Source: a bacterium
GTDB lineage: Bacteria > SZUA-182 > DTGQ01
Reading direction: 5' to 3'
Length of the DNA stretch: 42,981 bases
Assembly (NCBI GenBank): GCA_023512255.1
Contig: JAILZY010000024.1
Coordinates: 1-42,981 of the forward strand
The notes below the pieces were generated by a model. It did no database searches and had not been told where the DNA came from. It saw only the letters and a program-made list of their open reading frames with translations. Below, piece after piece: positions 33,022-41,739 of this stretch. Positions within the stretch are counted from its first letter, which is position 1, and the number at the start of each line of letters is the position of its first letter. Both the position numbers and the translations under genes were made by a program.

Positions 33022-33792
33022 GTGCGAATATTGTTGACTAACGATGATGGGATCCAGGCCGAGGGTTTGTATGCCCTATATCAGGGGCTGCGGGATGTGG
33101 CTGAGCTGATAGTCGTGGCTCCACGGGGGGAGCGAAGCGCCTGCAGCCACTCTATTACCCTGTCTGATCCCTTGAAAATCGAGACCATCAACCGCGATGG
33201 TCAGTTTTATGGATATGGGATAAGCGGAACTCCGGTTGACTGTGTAAAACTGGCCGTTAGCGCCATTCTTGAGTCTGGGCCGGATATGGTCATTTCGGGA
33301 ATAAACTGGGGATTGAACACTGGGGTGCATATCCTGTATTCTGGTACGGTTTCCGCGGCTGCTGAGGCCGCGATGCTCGGCATCCCAGCGATGGCGGTTT
33401 CACTGGCTCCGGTTGATCCGGCACTTTTTACCCCTTGTGCCCAATTTGTTCGCAAGCTGGCCCTGACTGTTCTTGATCAGGGGTTGCCGTCTGGCACGCT
33501 TTTAAATATTAATGTGCCCTCATTTAAAGGGGATCAAGTGCCTGAGGTAGCCATTACCAAGCAAGCCCGCTGTTCCCTGAGGGATTGTTTTCACAGGAGA
33601 ACCGATCCGAGGAATAATGTCTACTACTGGCTAGCTAATGAAGAGATGATTCCAGAGGAAGAAGAAGGGGGGGATGTTGAGACTGTTCTCCAGGGGAAGA
33701 TTTCCATAACGCCGATTCGCCTTGATTTAACGGATCATCAATTTATGGATGAGCTCAGAGCATGGCCTATTTTAGACCTCGGCAAAAAGTAA
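33022..33792 (+). CDS. surE: 5'/3'-nucleotidase SurE
   Basis: Metal-dependent phosphatase of nucleoside 5'- and 3'-monophosphates. 256 aa. The N terminus MRILLTNDDGIQAEG has D8 and D9 of the metal site; VAPRGERSACSHSIT, GTPVDCVKLAV, DMVISGINWGLNTG with the metal Asn, and YSGTVSAAAEAAMLGIPAMAVS follow in the normal order. GTG start with gagggagag about 10 bases upstream. The C-terminal VETVLQGKISITPIRLDLTDH is typical. It is 82 bases after dnaN on the same strand. Confidence 0.96.
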   Translation: MRILLTNDDGIQAEGLYALYQGLRDVAELIVVAPRGERSACSHSITLSDPLKIETINRDGQFYGYGISGTPVDCVKLAVSAILESGPDMVISGINWGLNTGVHILYSGTVSAAAEAAMLGIPAMAVSLAPVDPALFTPCAQFVRKLALTVLDQGLPSGTLLNINVPSFKGDQVPEVAITKQARCSLRDCFHRRTDPRNNVYYWLANEEMIPEEEEGGDVETVLQGKISITPIRLDLTDHQFMDELRAWPILDLGKK

Positions 33793-33845
33793 AACCGCCT
33801 ACTGCCTATGGGAAAATATTCTTGACACCTTAACAATCTTTTAGC

Positions 33846-33898
33846 AAAGAATAATTGATTGCTGGTTATGTAAAAGAATAACTGATCGCTGACTATAT
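33846..33898. repeat. Two imperfect 26-27 bp tandem repeats
   Basis: AAAGAATAATTGATTGCTGG (33846) recurs as AAAGAATAACTGATCGCTGA (33873) between surE and the next gene. TTGACA at 33824 upstream could be a -35 element, without a good -10. Confidence 0.6.
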
Positions 33899-33921
33899 AA
33901 TAATTAAAACCTTAAATCTAT

Positions 33922-34977
33922 ATGGTGAAATGGGAAATGGATGGGTTAACAGACGACAAGGCGACTGATTTAGCCGCAGAGTTGCAGGAGTCGGAAAAAA
34001 CAAAAGCAAAATTAATCGAGCGAAGCAAGTTTCAGTACCGTGAAAATAAAAGATTTAAGAAGACGATCGAAAAGCTTGTCCTGGAAAAGAATGATCTTAA
34101 AAGAGAGTTGAATCGGGTTATCCAGGAAAATCAGAAACTCAAAAAGAGGATGAAATCGATTCAGGAAAAACTTGATAAGATGCAGCAACTGGATAAGGAA
34201 AACAAAGAATTGAAAGAAGAGTTGGCCAGGGAGAGGGAGAAGCTGAAGGAAATAGCCACTCTCAAAGCGGAGAAAAACCAGTTGCTTGCCAAGTGTGAAG
34301 AATCGAAAAAGCAGATCTCCTATATCATGGAGATGATCCTGGCTGAACGCTACGAGCTGATTAGCCGCCTAAAGGGGCTGATTCGTGATATTCCCGTTGA
34401 TTATAAAGAGATTGAAAAAAAGATGAAACTGAACAATAAGGTCAAGCATAGAACCGGGAAAAATTCGCAGGTGGCTCTGTTTGTGGATGTTCAGAACATG
34501 TTTTATTCGGCCAAGAATCTGTATAATGGTCGGCTAGATTATGAAAAATTCCTGGAAATCACTGTCGGTGACCGCACCCTGGTCCAAGCAACCGCCTATA
34601 TTGTCCAGACACCGGACATTGATCAGACTAAATTTATCTCTCTCCTCAGGAGCATTGGCTATGTAGTTCGGACAATGGATTTAAAGACCGGCACTGGAGG
34701 TTTTGCCAAGGGAAACTGGGATGTGGGCATGACTATTGACATCCTGAACATGATTGACAAGATCGATACCCTGATCTTGGCAACTGGAGATGGGGATTTC
34801 GTGCCCATTGTTAAACTCTTCCAAAAGAGAGGAATTCGGGTGGAAATCGTCTCATTTGCCTATAATACAGCCATTGATCTTAAGGAAATTGCGGATCGGT
34901 TTTATCCGATAACCGAAGAGTTGCTGATTCAGGATCCATCGAATAGCTACTCAAAGAATCTGCCTGAAAGATCATGA
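33922..34977 (+). CDS. Coiled-coil protein with C-terminal NYN (PIN-like) domain
   Basis: 351 aa. Residues about 10-150 are a long Lys/Glu-rich coiled coil (LQESEKTKAKLIERSKF, QLDKENKELKEELARER). The C-terminal NYN domain of the LabA type starts near 180: SQVALFVDVQNMFYSAKN (Asp 187 expected in the active site), KGNWDVGMTIDILNMIDKIDTLILATGDGDFVPIVKLF (Asp pair near 289-291), and VEIVSFAYNTAIDLKEIADRF. NYN proteins are predicted metal-dependent RNases related to PIN domains. The ATG has only a weak site. It is followed 25 bases later by the PilM-like gene, suggesting co-transcription. The substrate is unknown. Confidence 0.85.
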   Translation: MVKWEMDGLTDDKATDLAAELQESEKTKAKLIERSKFQYRENKRFKKTIEKLVLEKNDLKRELNRVIQENQKLKKRMKSIQEKLDKMQQLDKENKELKEELAREREKLKEIATLKAEKNQLLAKCEESKKQISYIMEMILAERYELISRLKGLIRDIPVDYKEIEKKMKLNNKVKHRTGKNSQVALFVDVQNMFYSAKNLYNGRLDYEKFLEITVGDRTLVQATAYIVQTPDIDQTKFISLLRSIGYVVRTMDLKTGTGGFAKGNWDVGMTIDILNMIDKIDTLILATGDGDFVPIVKLFQKRGIRVEIVSFAYNTAIDLKEIADRFYPITEELLIQDPSNSYSKNLPERS

Positions 34978-35002
34978 ACAAAACTTAGGAGATTATCTCA
35001 CC

Positions 35003-36640
35003 ATGCACTCCTCTGTACTGGCAGTAGATATTGGCTTGGCTGAAATCAGAATTATCCAGGTCAACAAGAGGGCCAATTCCATAGAGCTGGTTAACTGTTG
35101 TCGACATCAGCTCTCGGGTGGAGAAGATGATATATCTTCTGCTATCAAACAAATTATAACCGAAAACAAAATCAGGACAGATGCGGTCATTGCCGGGATA
35201 TCAAGCCAAAGGGCTATTTTCCGAGATCTCAGTCTGCCGTTTCAGGATTTAGCCAAAATTGCCAAGGTGGTCAAGTATGAGGTGGAACCATCCCTGCCAT
35301 ATTCGGCAGAGGAGGCGGTGTTTGCTTTTCAGGTACATCAGGGCAAGAGCAATGGATCCTCTGACCTTTTTATTGCCTCGGTCAGCAAAGAAGTGGTTGC
35401 CTCCTGCTGCCGCTCATTGAATGAGGCCGGAGTCGATCCCCACTACATCCTGCTAGATTGCATAGCCCTATACAATCTGGCGGTGCAAAGCTTCCCATCT
35501 TGTCAGGACATTATCGCCCTGATCGATATCAATGAAGAAAGAATCCTGCTGACTATTGTGCAGGGAGATCAGCTTCTCTTTGTCCGCAATATCTCTCATC
35601 CAAATAGGCGGCTTTGGCCGGAGGAATCGGACCAGAAAGAGGCTGCTGGTGTCGAATATGGAGCTGAGGTCGGATATATAGGGAGCATCGCTCAAGGAGA
35701 TAAGGGGGAGCAGACGATGACTTGTGATGAGGCCCAGCCAGAGAATGGAGCCGACAATCTCCCTGCCCAGTCTGCTGAGGCTTCGGGATTTTCCAAACAG
35801 GTTCTGGATCAGATTCTGGACCAGATTGACCTTACCTTATATGCCTTCTCCTCTCAGCATGGGGTGGATGATTCGATTTCCCGTATTCTTCTGACCGGAT
35901 CGATAGCCACTGTGGAAGGAATAAGCGAATATTTTACTGACAGGCTCCAGATTGAAACCTCGATCTTTGATCCTCTGCTGGGGATGACAGGAGAAGAGAA
36001 TCCCTCTTTTCAGAATCAGGGCTTTTTGTGGGCCGTTCCCCTGGGACTGGCCCTTGGAGTTAGGAAGGACAGAAGGAGTCGGTTCAATCTCAGACAGGAA
36101 GAGCTAGCCTTTCAGAAGAAATATAGCCAGTATAAGGAAATGGCTCTCGTTCTGGCAGGATTGTTGATTTTGGCTATTTCTTTGCTGACGCTAAATATTT
36201 ACTATCGGACCACGGTTCAGCAGGCAAAGCTCAATCAGATTAATCAGGAAATTAGGCAGGTTTACCAGCAGATGTTTCCTTCAGCCAAGAGCTCATCAGG
36301 GGATGAGCTTGCGCAGGCCAAGAGAGCCATTGAGGTTGAAAGAGAAAAGTATAAGATATATAAGGCCTTCGCCCATAAATCATTAACCCATCTTGAAATT
36401 CTTCGGGATTTGAGCATTTATATACCTGAGGAAATCAAGGTTGAATTATTTGACTTATCAATTGATAAAAATCAGGTCAAGATTAAAGGTGTTGCCGACT
36501 CCTTTGAGGCGGTGGATCGGCTAAAAAGCAGCCTCCAGAAAACCAGGCAGTACGCTCAATCGGTGGTCGAGAGTGCCAAAGTCAAGGGAGCTGATAACAA
36601 GGTAGATTTTCGGCTTAGCATAACGATATCCGATTCTTGA
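35003..36640 (+). CDS. PilM/GspL-like ATPase-fold protein fused to a PilN-like part
   Basis: Type IV pilus or type II secretion inner-membrane assembly protein. 545 aa. Residues 1-350 are an actin/ASKHA-like PilM domain (VLAVDIGLAEIRIIQ, FRDLSLPFQDLAKIAKVVKYEVEPSLPY, ASVSKEVVASCCRSLNEAG, ILLTGSIATVEGISEYF). A charged, low-similarity loop (about 205-262) interrupts it. A single transmembrane helix lies near 378-398 (MALVLAGLLILAISLLTLNIYY), then a coiled coil and a ferredoxin-like PilN/GspL domain (LEILRDLSIYIPEEIKVELFDLSIDKNQVKIKG) to the end. PilM and PilN are usually separate genes in pilus operons, while GspL has this fused order, so GspL-like is a fair alternative. No other pilus gene is near. 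ATG has aggaga about 10 bases upstream. Confidence 0.8.
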   Translation: MHSSVLAVDIGLAEIRIIQVNKRANSIELVNCCRHQLSGGEDDISSAIKQIITENKIRTDAVIAGISSQRAIFRDLSLPFQDLAKIAKVVKYEVEPSLPYSAEEAVFAFQVHQGKSNGSSDLFIASVSKEVVASCCRSLNEAGVDPHYILLDCIALYNLAVQSFPSCQDIIALIDINEERILLTIVQGDQLLFVRNISHPNRRLWPEESDQKEAAGVEYGAEVGYIGSIAQGDKGEQTMTCDEAQPENGADNLPAQSAEASGFSKQVLDQILDQIDLTLYAFSSQHGVDDSISRILLTGSIATVEGISEYFTDRLQIETSIFDPLLGMTGEENPSFQNQGFLWAVPLGLALGVRKDRRSRFNLRQEELAFQKKYSQYKEMALVLAGLLILAISLLTLNIYYRTTVQQAKLNQINQEIRQVYQQMFPSAKSSSGDELAQAKRAIEVEREKYKIYKAFAHKSLTHLEILRDLSIYIPEEIKVELFDLSIDKNQVKIKGVADSFEAVDRLKSSLQKTRQYAQSVVESAKVKGADNKVDFRLSITISDS

Positions 36641-36691
36641 GATTTCCACCCAAAAAGACCTATAACTAACTAAAAAGGGGAAGGGAGAGCA

Positions 36692-38053
36692 ATGATCAAT
36701 CCACAAATATTTCGGGAATATGACATCCGGGGTGTAGTTAATCAAGACCTGACCGAGGAGATCGTTACTACGCTGGGAAAGGCATATGGTAGTTACCTGA
36801 GACAGCAGGGGAAGCGGATCCTCACTGTGGGCAGGGATAATCGTCTAAGCTCTGGCGGCTTCCGCAACGCCCTGGTGGAAGGGCTTCTATCGACCGGCTG
36901 TAGCGTAATCGACCTTGGAATCTGTCCGACACCGGCCTTTTATTATTCTCTGCATCATCTTAATCCTGATGCCGGAATGATGATTACAGCCAGTCATAAT
37001 CCTCCTGAATTTAACGGCTTTAAGCTCTGCGACGGAAAAGAGAGTCTCTATGGAGAGCAGATTCAGAATATCCGAAAGATTGCCGAGCGAGGAGAATTCG
37101 TGCAGGGTAGGGGAGGGACGGTAAGCACTTACCAAATTATCGAGCCTTATATAGCCATGATCCAACAGAGGATTAAACTCAAAAAGAAGCTGAAGATCAC
37201 CGTGGATGCAGGCAATGGCACAGCCAGCCCGATTGTGCCTGCTCTGCTTGAGAGTCTCGGCTGTGAGGTAGAGCCGCTCTTTTGCGAAATGGATGGCAAT
37301 TTCCCTAACCACTTCCCCGACCCTACGGTGCCCGAAAACCTAACTACCTTGATTCAAAGGGTTAAGGAAAGCGGAGCTGATTTTGGAGTAGCCTATGACG
37401 GAGATGCAGACCGGATCGGAGTGGTGGATGATCAGGGAAGCATAATCTGGGGAGATCAGCTCATGGTTATCTTCAGTCGGGATATCCTGAGTCGTCATCC
37501 GGGAGCCAAGATCATCTTTGAAGTGAAGTGCTCGCAAAATCTTGAGCAGGACATTGCCAAACATGGCGGGAAGCCGATCATGTGGAAGACCGGACACTCC
37601 CTGATCAAAAAGAAAATGAAAGAAGAAAATGCCCTGTTGGCCGGAGAGATGAGCGGTCATATCTTTTTTGCCGATGAGTACTTCGGCTATGATGACGCCA
37701 TTTACGCCTCATGTCGGCTGGCCAGAGTTGTGTCCGAATCCTCACGTAAGATTTCAGATTTGATTTCCGATTTACCCAAAACCTTTACCACTCCAGAGAT
37801 CAGGGTTGAGTGCGCGGATGAGAAGAAGTTTCATATCATCGAGGTCTTGAAAGACTACTTCAAGCGCCGCTATAAGCTTGTGGATATTGACGGCATCCGT
37901 ATCCTGTTCGATCATGGATGGGCTCTTATTCGGGCCTCAAACACTCAGCCAGCACTGGTTCTGCGGTTTGAATCAACCTCAAAAGAGGGACTTGAGGAAA
38001 TCAAGAGCCTGGTCATGGGAAGACTTCAACAGGAGACAGGAGTAGGGCACTGA
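36692..38053 (+). CDS. Phosphomannomutase/phosphoglucomutase
   Basis: Moves the phosphate between C1 and C6 of mannose or glucose phosphate for nucleotide-sugar and polysaccharide synthesis. 453 aa, the AlgC/ManB-type length. The start FREYDIRGVVNQDLTEE, the phosphoserine loop GMMITASHNPPEFNGFK (S101), the metal-binding VAYDGDADRIGVVDD (D236, D238, D240), LAGEMSGHIFFAD for sugar specificity (GEMSGH, phosphomanno/glucomutase) and a C-terminal WALIRASNTQPALVLRFES phosphate-binding motif are all present. ATG has aagggag six bases upstream. It follows the PilM-like gene by 51 bases and is probably the last gene of the unit; a triple-hairpin repeat and a terminator follow. Confidence 0.94.
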   Translation: MINPQIFREYDIRGVVNQDLTEEIVTTLGKAYGSYLRQQGKRILTVGRDNRLSSGGFRNALVEGLLSTGCSVIDLGICPTPAFYYSLHHLNPDAGMMITASHNPPEFNGFKLCDGKESLYGEQIQNIRKIAERGEFVQGRGGTVSTYQIIEPYIAMIQQRIKLKKKLKITVDAGNGTASPIVPALLESLGCEVEPLFCEMDGNFPNHFPDPTVPENLTTLIQRVKESGADFGVAYDGDADRIGVVDDQGSIIWGDQLMVIFSRDILSRHPGAKIIFEVKCSQNLEQDIAKHGGKPIMWKTGHSLIKKKMKEENALLAGEMSGHIFFADEYFGYDDAIYASCRLARVVSESSRKISDLISDLPKTFTTPEIRVECADEKKFHIIEVLKDYFKRRYKLVDIDGIRILFDHGWALIRASNTQPALVLRFESTSKEGLEEIKSLVMGRLQQETGVGH

Positions 38054-38062
38054 GCCCCTTTT

Positions 38063-38193
38063 TTGGAAGGAACCCTTATTGAATAAGGGTTCCTTCCAAC
38101 CCATCCTCCTAAAACTTTAACAGCTATTGTTATCAAAATCTTAGGAAAAAGGTTGCAAGGGGAAAACCCTTACTCGATAAGGGCTTTCCCCTT
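38063..38193. repeat. Triple-hairpin intergenic repeat, copy 2
   Basis: Same layout as 22033-22161: TTGGAAGGAACCCTT hairpin, CCTAAAACTTTAA hairpin with CAGCTATTGTTAT loop region, AAGGGGAAAACCC hairpin. The loops differ (ATTGA, CTCGAT) and hairpins two and three carry compensated or single mismatches. It starts 10 bases after the mutase stop. Confidence 0.85.
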
Positions 38194-38200
38194 GGCCACA

Positions 38201-38243
38201 ATCAGGGGAATAAGGGGGGGATGGGAAAATTCCCCTGATTTTT
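38201..38243 (+). terminator. Rho-independent terminator of the mutase unit
   Basis: ATCAGGGGAA (38201-38210) pairs perfectly with TTCCCCTGAT (38230-38239), followed by TTTT. Confidence 0.8.
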
Positions 38244-38284
38244 CAAATCCTAAAAGCCCCCCTTTACTTAGCAGCTCTTGCAGG

Positions 38285-39265
38285 CTAAATTATTCCTAAC
38301 CCCAGTAATGACAGACTAGATAAACCTGCACCAGCCAATCCCATACTGCCTAGGCCGCCTATGGACATCCCGAGAAGACCGCTAGTCAGGGGGTCTAATC
38401 CATAAAGTCCGCCTCCTAATCCGCCCAATCCGTAAAGTCCAGCGCCGTAAAGCCCGCCTAGACCTAATCCGTACAGTCCAGCGCCATATAGCCCTCCTAG
38501 GCCTAACCCAGCACCATACAGCCCACCTAGCCCTAATCCGTACATTCCAGCGCCATACAGCCCGCCTATGCCTAATCCAGCGCCGTACAGCCCGCCATAG
38601 AGTCCACCATAGCCGTACATTCCGCCATAGAGTCCACCATAGACGCCTAACCCGCCTCCATAACCAGCATATCCACCGCTCATGTAGCTGGCACCATAAG
38701 GTGAGTAGCCGTACGAGCCGTAGGGAGAATAACCATAAGAGCCATAGCTGGAGCCGTAGGGGGAGTAGCCATAGGAGCCATAGCTGCTGCCATAAGGTGA
38801 GTAGCCATAGGAGCCATAGCTGGCGCCATAGGGTGAGTAGCCGTAAGAACTATATGGTGAGTAGCCATAAGAGCCGTAGCCGTAGCTAGCGCCATAGGGT
38901 GAGTAGCCGTAAGAACCATATGGAGAGTAGCCATAAGAGCCGTAGCCATAGCTGGCGCCATAAGGTGAGTAGCCGTAAGAACCATATGGAGAGTAGCCAT
39001 ACGAGCCATAGCTAGCGCCATAGGGTGAGTAGCCATAGGAGCCATAGCTGGCGCCATAGGGAGAGTAGCCGTAGCTGCCGTAGAGAGATGAACCATATGT
39101 ACCATAACTACTTGAGCTTGAGTCATAGCTGCTGTAGTATGGATAACTACTATAGCTTGAGTAGTCGTACTGGGCCCAAGAAGGGGTAATAAAAATCATG
39201 AAATTCAGGATAAAAACCGATGTCCAAAAACCTGGAAAAGCTAAATAGCAATATTTTCTCTTCAT
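38285..39265 (-). CDS. Secreted Tyr/Ser/Gly-rich repeat protein
   Basis: 326 aa. Residues 1-31 are a signal peptide (hydrophobic FWTSVFILNFMIFITPSWA, cleavage likely before QYDYSS). Then about 160 residues built from SYGYSPYGA and SYGS units, encoded by 36- and 60-66-bp tandem repeats, are almost only Tyr, Gly, Ser, Pro and Ala. Next come Gly/Leu/Tyr repeats (GGLYGAGLYGLGL) and a hydrophobic Gly/Leu end (LGMSIGGLGSMGLAGAGLSS). No known domain; the composition is like silk, adhesive or prion-like structural proteins. The minus-strand ATG has aaggagc nine bases upstream. The GGLYGGLYG motif is shared with the protein at 40260-40985, which lies divergently across a long gap, suggesting a common origin. 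Confidence 0.8.
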   Translation of the reverse strand: MKRKYCYLAFPGFWTSVFILNFMIFITPSWAQYDYSSYSSYPYYSSYDSSSSSYGTYGSSLYGSYGYSPYGASYGSYGYSPYGASYGSYGYSPYGSYGYSPYGASYGYGSYGYSPYGSYGYSPYGASYGYGSYGYSPYSSYGYSPYGASYGSYGYSPYGSSYGSYGYSPYGSSYGSYGYSPYGSYGYSPYGASYMSGGYAGYGGGLGVYGGLYGGMYGYGGLYGGLYGAGLGIGGLYGAGMYGLGLGGLYGAGLGLGGLYGAGLYGLGLGGLYGAGLYGLGGLGGGLYGLDPLTSGLLGMSIGGLGSMGLAGAGLSSLSLLGLGII

Positions 39266-40259
39266 TATTTTTATGCTCCTTCAATTAATTAAGCGAATAG
39301 CCTTTATAGTTTCATTAACCGGAATTCTCTTATCACCAGACACGCTATGTATTCATTCACCCCCCTTTGTTTTCCCTCCCCTGCAAAGATCCGCTCATCT
39401 TGTTCTTATGTCTCATCTTGTTCTTATATATTTATTCTTAAATTTATCCTAAACCCATCACCTTACCACAATGAAGTCTGCTTGGACTGTGGCTTCTACC
39501 TGTTGGGAAGTCTCCATCAACACCCCTATCAACAGGGGAAATGGAGAGTCGGGACACCTTGCTTCAAATCGTCAAAGAGAGCATCCTGGGCCGATTTTCG
39601 GATAGGCTTTCAAGACTCCCCCCTAAGGCTTTGCTTCTGGTCTAATATTCTTTCTAATAACTCGATCTAAAACTCGATATTGGTGGAAGAGAGCAAAAAG
39701 AATGCCATATGAGTCTTGGGAACAGTTCATGAAGAGCTTGTGCTCAAGGTCGATCTTTCTTTTTGAAGGCATAGCCGCAAAAGGAGGTGATAGAACAAAA
39801 TTTTTCTACTCCCCGCTTGACAGCTTGGGTTGAAAATTCTTCCCCGAGGCGAATCGGGAAAAATCATACAAAATATACCTTATAATCATAAACCCTATGC
39901 CGTTATCCTCCTTCTTTATGGCAGTTTTGCCCCCTCGACTCAGTGGATAGATTTTCTCTTGAGCAGGGAATTTTCTTTATATAAAAGGTGGCTCAAGCCA
40001 GAAGAAAAATTTTTTAGTTAGACTTGGTGAAATATTTGCATAAAACTCTAGGGTAGAGTGGAGAGGCCTTTTTTAGGCGAGGATAGTCTGGCTATATAGT
40101 TACAAGCCTCTGGTGAGTTTTGACGCCATCAGAGATATTTTACTAGTAAAAGGAGGTGCATAAGGCCATTATTTTATCTTAGTATTTCAGGTTTTAGGGA
40201 TAGGGATTGTTTTTAGGGACCAATGTGTGGATTAATTTGTTCTTTTTGAGGTAGAGATT
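39266..40259. other. Long gap between two divergent Gly/Tyr-rich genes
   Basis: 994 bases without a convincing gene. Two plus-strand open frames (39347-39670, 39830-40021) have no ribosome binding site or recognisable content. There are duplicated CTCATCTTGTTCTTAT segments near 39384-39420, aaggaggtg-like sites at 39781 and 40151 with no matching open frame, and a TTGACA at 39817. It probably contains regulatory DNA for both divergent genes or an unrecognised non-coding RNA. Confidence 0.4.
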
Positions 40260-40985
40260 ATGAAGAGGAAGTTCTTGAATCTTTGTAAGGTGAGTTTGGT
40301 TATTATCTTTTCGGTAATGCTGGTTTCGGTTATAGGTGTCAGGCAGGCTGATAGCTACTATGGCGGGCTCTATGGTGGTCTCTATGGTCTATATGGTGGT
40401 GGACTTTATGGCGGCCTGTATGGCGGGCTATACGGCGGGCTCTATGGTGGACTTTATGGATTATATGGCGGCCTGTATGGCGGGCTATACGGCGGGCTCT
40501 ATGGCGGACTTTATGGATTAATGAGCCCATTTGGATTGCAAAATATGTATTATCCCATTCAAACCGGAACTGGCTTGACCTATCAGGTACCTTTCCTACA
40601 GATTGCTCCGCTTCTTGGAATAGCGGGATTGTATAACAGCCTGTTCCCCAACCTGTTTAATGCATCATCTAATTATGGAAGAGCCGCCCAGCAGGTTATC
40701 ACTGCTCTGTACAACGCTTTGGTTGCCGATCCTCTTCTGGGACCGGTTCTTTTGGCTGATACAGTTACTCTGAATATTCTGGCCTCTGATGCTATCCTGG
40801 CTGCGGTTGTGGCTAAGGATCCGCTGTGGCTGGCTAACCATGGCTGGCAGGTTTTGCCTCCGACTATCGTTCCTGCTCAGCCTCTGTTACTTTCAAAGAT
40901 GGCTGTCTCCTGCACTCAGTGTCATGCTAATGTGGCCACTGGCACTCTGTTGCCTGTTGTTCCGCTGCCGACTCAGCTAATATAA
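40260..40985 (+). CDS. Secreted Gly/Leu/Tyr-repeat protein with one c-type heme motif
   Basis: 241 aa. Signal peptide (residues 1-32, SLVIIFSVMLVSVIGVRQADS). Residues about 33-88 are GGLYGGLYGLYGG repeats with a 57-bp DNA tandem duplication (40408 and 40465). The middle is hydrophobic with no known domain (QVPFLQIAPLLGIAGLYNSLFPNLF; AAQQVITALYNALVADPLLG). Near the C terminus VSCTQCHANVATG carries a single CXXCH heme-attachment motif, so it may be a monoheme periplasmic or outer-surface cytochrome; the lack of other heme-binding features makes this uncertain. ATG has gaggt eight bases upstream. It shares the GGLYGG motif with the divergent 38285-39265 protein. Confidence 0.8.
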   Translation: MKRKFLNLCKVSLVIIFSVMLVSVIGVRQADSYYGGLYGGLYGLYGGGLYGGLYGGLYGGLYGGLYGLYGGLYGGLYGGLYGGLYGLMSPFGLQNMYYPIQTGTGLTYQVPFLQIAPLLGIAGLYNSLFPNLFNASSNYGRAAQQVITALYNALVADPLLGPVLLADTVTLNILASDAILAAVVAKDPLWLANHGWQVLPPTIVPAQPLLLSKMAVSCTQCHANVATGTLLPVVPLPTQLI

Positions 40986-41004
40986 CTTAGCATAAATAAG
41001 ATCT

Positions 41005-41045
41005 AGGGAGGAATCCGCAAAAAGAGAAAAGGCGGATTCCTCCCT
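41005..41045 (+). terminator. Strong hairpin after the heme repeat protein
   Basis: AGGGAGGAATCCGC (41005-41018) pairs perfectly with GCGGATTCCTCCCT (41032-41045). Only a weak T stretch follows. Confidence 0.65.
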
Positions 41046-41120
41046 TGCGGTTTCAAAGCCTTTCTCACCCAGCCCTCTTATCCCTTACCTCCTTTTCTTT
41101 TCTATGAAAGTGGGCCAGCT

Positions 41121-41160
41121 CCCTTAAAATTCAAGTAAAACCCTTAAAATTCAAGTAAAA
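41121..41160. repeat. 20-bp exact tandem duplication
   Basis: CCCTTAAAATTCAAGTAAAA occurs twice head to tail (41121-41140, 41141-41160). Confidence 0.9.
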
Positions 41161-41203
41161 AATAGAAATTATGTACAGCCGCTATTGCTACCATGACACT
41201 AAT

Positions 41204-41315
41204 TGGTCTTTTCGCTAATAAAGTACGCAAGCTGCTGCGGCACAAGGTCCGCACTTACAATTGATAGCGTAATTGATCTGCTGCGTGCTTGTGTTACGCA
41301 CTTAGCGAAAGAACT
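41204..41315 (+). mobile_element. Inverted-repeat element family A, copy 4
   Basis: 112 bp, ends TGGTCTTTTCGCTAA and TTAGCGAAAGAACTA, almost collinear with 7531-7647; both are preceded by CTAAT. Non-coding. Confidence 0.8.
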
Positions 41316-41425
41316 ATAATATCTATAAATATAAAGAACCACTAATATTTATTGCCGCCATGATAGGATAACAAGATTTTTGCCGAACGGTAAAATATCG
41401 AACTGAACAATAAGGAGACACTGGT

Positions 41426-41644
41426 ATGGATGAACACGTCTATAAGAAGATCGAAATAACCGGCTCTTCCAAAACGAGCATTGAAGATGCTATTCAGCAG
41501 GCGGTCATGAGGGCTTCAAAAACCATCCGGAATATGAGATGGTTTGAACTTGTTGAAACAAGAGGCCATATTGAAAATAATCAAATTCAGCACTGGCAAG
41601 CTACCATTAAAATTGGCTTTACAATCGAAGACAAGGAGGACTAA
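41426..41644 (+). CDS. Dodecin, flavin-binding storage protein
   Basis: 72 aa, the normal dodecin length. Dodecins form hollow dodecamers that bind flavins or related ligands in bacteria. The family features are HVYKKIEITGSSKTSIEDAIQQAVMRASKTIRNMRWFELVETRGHIENN and the C-terminal HWQATIKIGFTIE. W39 (of RWFEL) is the stacking residue and Q60 (of HWQAT) the expected flavin contact. ATG follows aaggaga by seven bases. It is a single gene with a hairpin behind it. Confidence 0.93.
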   Translation: MDEHVYKKIEITGSSKTSIEDAIQQAVMRASKTIRNMRWFELVETRGHIENNQIQHWQATIKIGFTIEDKED

Positions 41645-41650
41645 GGGGAA

Positions 41651-41689
41651 GGATGAGGAGCAAACATGATTTTTGTTTGCTCCTCATCC
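41651..41689. terminator. 15-bp perfect hairpin after dodecin
   Basis: GGATGAGGAGCAAAC (41651-41665) pairs with GTTTGCTCCTCATCC (41675-41689). It lies between the dodecin and the convergent Pro/Ala-rich gene and could terminate both. Confidence 0.7.
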
Positions 41690-41739
41690 GCGTTAATGAA
41701 GACTTGCCAGGAGTCTATGGTTATGTATTACCACCACGG

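Noticed and set aside
38680-39126. 148-codon minus-strand open frame within the Tyr/Gly/Ser repeat gene, and 38701-38889 on the plus strand
   Set aside because: They are shadow frames of the repetitive gene; the frame 38285-39265 with a signal peptide and a good start is the real one.
39347-40021. Open frames of 107 and 63 codons between the Gly/Tyr-rich genes
   Set aside because: They lack ribosome binding sites, typical codon use and recognisable motifs, so I treat the region as non-coding.
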